Assembly (NCBI GenBank): GCA_964598495.1
Contig: CAZRBY010000003.1
Location: 62,001-126,000 of the forward strand
Direction of reading: 5' to 3'
Source of the DNA: Cacconaster sp964598495
GTDB taxonomy: Bacteria > Bacteroidota > Bacteroidia > Bacteroidales > UBA932
Length of the DNA: 64,000 nt
The notes beneath the pieces are model-generated. The model was given only the letters and a program-made list of their open reading frames with translations. It was not told the origin of the DNA and ran no database searches. Shown here one piece after another: positions 62,255-64,000 of this stretch; within the stretch, counting starts at the first letter, position 1, and each line of letters begins with the position of its first letter. Position numbers and translations under genes: made by a program.

Positions 62255-62329
62255 TTTAAAATTGATTAAATATTATGATAATTGTTGTTAAAAACTTATA
62301 GTTCATCTTACAAATTTATGCATTTTCAT

Positions 62330-62337
62330 TAACTTTG
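62330..62337 (+). promoter_or_regulatory. -7 box of the LysR-like gene (TAACTTTG)
   Basis: TAACTTTG matches TAnnTTTG and ends seven bases before the ATG at 62345, which would leave a leader of three to five bases. No convincing -33 element was found. Confidence 0.4.
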
Positions 62338-62344
62338 AGGCATT

Positions 62345-62596
62345 ATGATCGACAAAAGACTGCAAGTGTTTACCGTAGCTGCCCGCCGGTTGAGTTTCCT
62401 CAAGGCGGCAAAGATTCTCGGCATATCCCAACCGGCTGTTTCCAAACATATCGCCCTGCTTGAGAAAGAGGTCGGCGGAGCACTCTTTCTCCGGATAAGC
62501 CGCACTCTTGTTCTGACGAAAAAGGGTGAACAACTCCTGGAGATAGCCGACAAAATACTTGCGCTATACCAGTCAATCGACAATCTCAAGGATTGA
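62345..62596 (+). CDS. Stand-alone LysR-type winged-helix DNA-binding protein
   Basis: The 83-residue product is only the LysR N-terminal domain: RLQVFTVAARRLSFLKAAKI, LGISQPAVSKHIALLEKEVG, and LFLRISRTLVLTKKGEQLLE, followed by a helix. The usual 200-residue effector domain is absent. Stop codon and following gene (convergent, ten bases away) are close, so there is no leftover effector-coding sequence downstream. It may act as a small dimeric regulator without ligand. It is divergent from the M16 gene by about 90 bases and could regulate it. Confidence 0.82.
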   Translation: MIDKRLQVFTVAARRLSFLKAAKILGISQPAVSKHIALLEKEVGGALFLRISRTLVLTKKGEQLLEIADKILALYQSIDNLKD

Positions 62597-62605
62597 TGGA
62601 CCACT

Positions 62606-63616
62606 TTATAGATTTTTGAGCTTGTCAAAAGTGATTCTTCCACGTGAGAGATAAAATTTCAGCACTATGCTATATGGATAGTAGCCCTTATTGTTGATCT
62701 CTTCAGAGAACGGCGAAGGGTCAAGTTCGCGTTTCATCCGAGAATAGTCGCGATGCGCACGCCATACGGCCTTGCAACTCTCAATTTTACCGGTAATGAG
62801 ATATATCATGGCAGAGGCTCCGTCAAGAAGTTTACGGACAAATAATCTCCTCCACCGAATCTTATCGGGAAGGTTTTTCCGGAGCATCAGCAAACTGTTG
62901 CGGTAGTTCAGATAGAGCTTGTGGGGAGATTCGTTTGGAAGAGTACCTCCACCGACATGATAAACTTTTGAGGAAGGAAGAGCCCACACCTCGTATCCCA
63001 GCAGTTTGGCCCGCCAACAGAGATCTATTTCCTCCATATGGGCGAAAAACAAGTCGTCCAGACCGCCCAAATGGTGATAAAGTGAGGATCTGATCATCAG
63101 ACAGGCGCCTGTGGCCCAGAAGACCTCTCTGGGTTGGTCATATTGTCCGTTGTCCTTCTCGATATTGGAGAGGATGCGTCCTCTGCAAAATGGATATCCG
63201 TATTTATCAATGAAACCGCCTGCAGCGCCTGCATATTCGAAAGAGTCCCTCTCTGCTTCCGAAAGTATTTTCGGCTGGCACACACCTACCTCGGGATGTT
63301 CCTCCATAAAGGAAAGAAGAGTATCGGCCCAGCCCGGAGTTACCTCCACATCGGAGTTAAGCAATACATAATAATCGGCCTCAACTTCGGCCAGAGCGCG
63401 ATTGTATCCGCCGGTAAAACCCCAGTTACGGTCAAACTCTATGATTCGCATATCGGGATGGTTTGCTTTTAACCACTCCACAGACCCGTCTTCGGAGCCG
63501 TTGTCAGCCACTACCACAAAACAATTATCGGCGGGTGTACAATCAAGAAGGGTCGGAATGTACCTTTCAAGGAAATTCCGACCGTTCCAGTTAAGAATAA
63601 CTATAGCACAATCCAT
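62606..63616 (-). CDS. Glycosyltransferase family 2 protein
   Basis: I use the ATG at 63616 (MDCAIVILNWNGRNFLERYI), giving 336 residues; the frame is open thirteen codons further. GT-A fold marks are VVVADNGSEDGSVEW, GFTGGYNRAL and YYVLLNSDVEV with the Asp near the nucleotide sugar, then FWATGACLMIRSSLYHHLGG and FAHMEEIDLCWRAKLLGYEV. This resembles rhamnosyl- or other sugar transferases for surface polysaccharide. No transmembrane segment is evident. It lies 16 bases after the partial DUF6515-like gene and is convergent with the LysR-like gene. Confidence 0.9.
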   Translation of the reverse strand: MDCAIVILNWNGRNFLERYIPTLLDCTPADNCFVVVADNGSEDGSVEWLKANHPDMRIIEFDRNWGFTGGYNRALAEVEADYYVLLNSDVEVTPGWADTLLSFMEEHPEVGVCQPKILSEAERDSFEYAGAAGGFIDKYGYPFCRGRILSNIEKDNGQYDQPREVFWATGACLMIRSSLYHHLGGLDDLFFAHMEEIDLCWRAKLLGYEVWALPSSKVYHVGGGTLPNESPHKLYLNYRNSLLMLRKNLPDKIRWRRLFVRKLLDGASAMIYLITGKIESCKAVWRAHRDYSRMKRELDPSPFSEEINNKGYYPYSIVLKFYLSRGRITFDKLKNL

Positions 63617-63632
63617 ACAGGAGGGTTTAGAG

Positions 63633-64000
63633 TTATAGGGCGAGCACCACCTCAAAGTAGAGGGCTCCGTCGATAACCGTCACCTTGTAGAGAGCATCTT
63701 CGACCTGGTAATAAGTCTCGTCACCTATTTTAACTTCTACGTAATCTTCGGGCAGTTGAGTAATGAGAGCTCCGATAGGAGGTTCAATCACATAGTACTG
63801 GCCGTTGGAAAGGGTGTAGAAAACTCCATCCTGGTAGTAATATTCGTCGTTTTGGTTGGCTACGTTAGTCACGTATGAGTCAACTTCCCTGACAGTGTAG
63901 GCAGTGTTGATCCTCGAGTAACTTTCGGCCAGAGCAACTGCGCGGTTTGCGCGCTCAACGGCATTGTTCAGAGCATTTATCACTGCTACCGTCAGAGCCA
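63633..64000 (-). CDS. DUF6515-like protein (partial, N-terminus off the right edge)
   Basis: About 122 residues are visible; the frame is open to the window edge, so the N-terminus is missing. The block EYYYQDGVFYTLSNGQYYVI and PPIGALITQLPEDYVEVKIG followed by DETYYQVEDALYKVTVIDGA is the repeated Tyr-rich pattern of small secreted Bacteroidota proteins (DUF6515, from memory). Function unknown. A GTG at 63983 could be an internal start but the family usually has more upstream. The GT2 gene follows 16 bases downstream. Confidence 0.7.
   Translation of the reverse strand, partial: ALTVAVINALNNAVERANRAVALAESYSRINTAYTVREVDSYVTNVANQNDEYYYQDGVFYTLSNGQYYVIEPPIGALITQLPEDYVEVKIGDETYYQVEDALYKVTVIDGALYFEVVLAL

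Overview
The window comes from a member of the Bacteroidota, most likely order Bacteroidales. Evidence is the SusC/SusD pair, an Mfa1-type (type V) fimbrial locus, FISUMP and fimbrillin-like lipoproteins, an S46 dipeptidyl-peptidase, Bacteroidota-type RpoZ and BamD, promoters with a TAnnTTTG -7 box, and the order ompH-bamA-uppS-nadK beside divergent pdxJ. The family cannot be fixed from sequence alone. A 91-base run of N and a one-base frameshift in bamA show that this is a draft assembly.

Layout. 1-6 kb: envelope biogenesis (OmpH/Skp chaperone, BamA, UppS, NadK), divergent PdxJ, and a second OmpH. 6-21 kb: housekeeping (PurC, LysM/binding-protein fusion, aminopeptidase P, NagB, RecN, RpoZ, BamD, TrxB, a gate-type membrane protein, an SDR, rubrerythrin with a PerR-like regulator, a GDPD lipoprotein, PriA) ending in tRNA-Phe. 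21-33 kb: S46 peptidase, TPR protein, GyrA, ClpA/ClpC-type ATPase, a phage-Hef-like protein coupled to a HerA-type ATPase. 33-43 kb: a 39-residue peptide with a fimbrillin/FISUMP lipoprotein, an Fe-S aldo/keto reductase, and a SusC-SusD-S9 peptidase operon that looks made for peptide uptake. 43-50 kb: a four-gene fimbrial operon read leftwards from shaft to tip. 50-64 kb: indolepyruvate oxidoreductase (IorAB), a beta-helix protein, a tandem-transglutaminase lipoprotein, CutC, DUF2147, an unknown membrane protein, an M16 protease broken by the assembly gap, a stand-alone LysR DNA-binding domain, a GT2 glycosyltransferase and a partial DUF6515-like protein.

Metabolic theme. Secreted or outer-membrane proteases (DPP11-like S46, S9, M16, aminopeptidase P), a SusCD importer and IorAB for aromatic 2-oxoacids point to peptide and amino-acid fermentation. 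Rubrerythrin with a PerR-like regulator and a Fur/PerR-like operator fits an anaerobe handling peroxide.

The most unusual signal is not a gene. Degenerate tandem heptamers recur in at least nine intergenic places, usually just after a stop codon and in the gyrA and M16 cases running through it. Other points are intrinsic terminators buried in the 3' coding ends of opposing genes at three convergent junctions, promoters that leave pdxJ and cutC leaderless, and a 17-base palindrome upstream of the PerR-like gene. No CRISPR array, insertion sequence, integrase or rRNA was seen.
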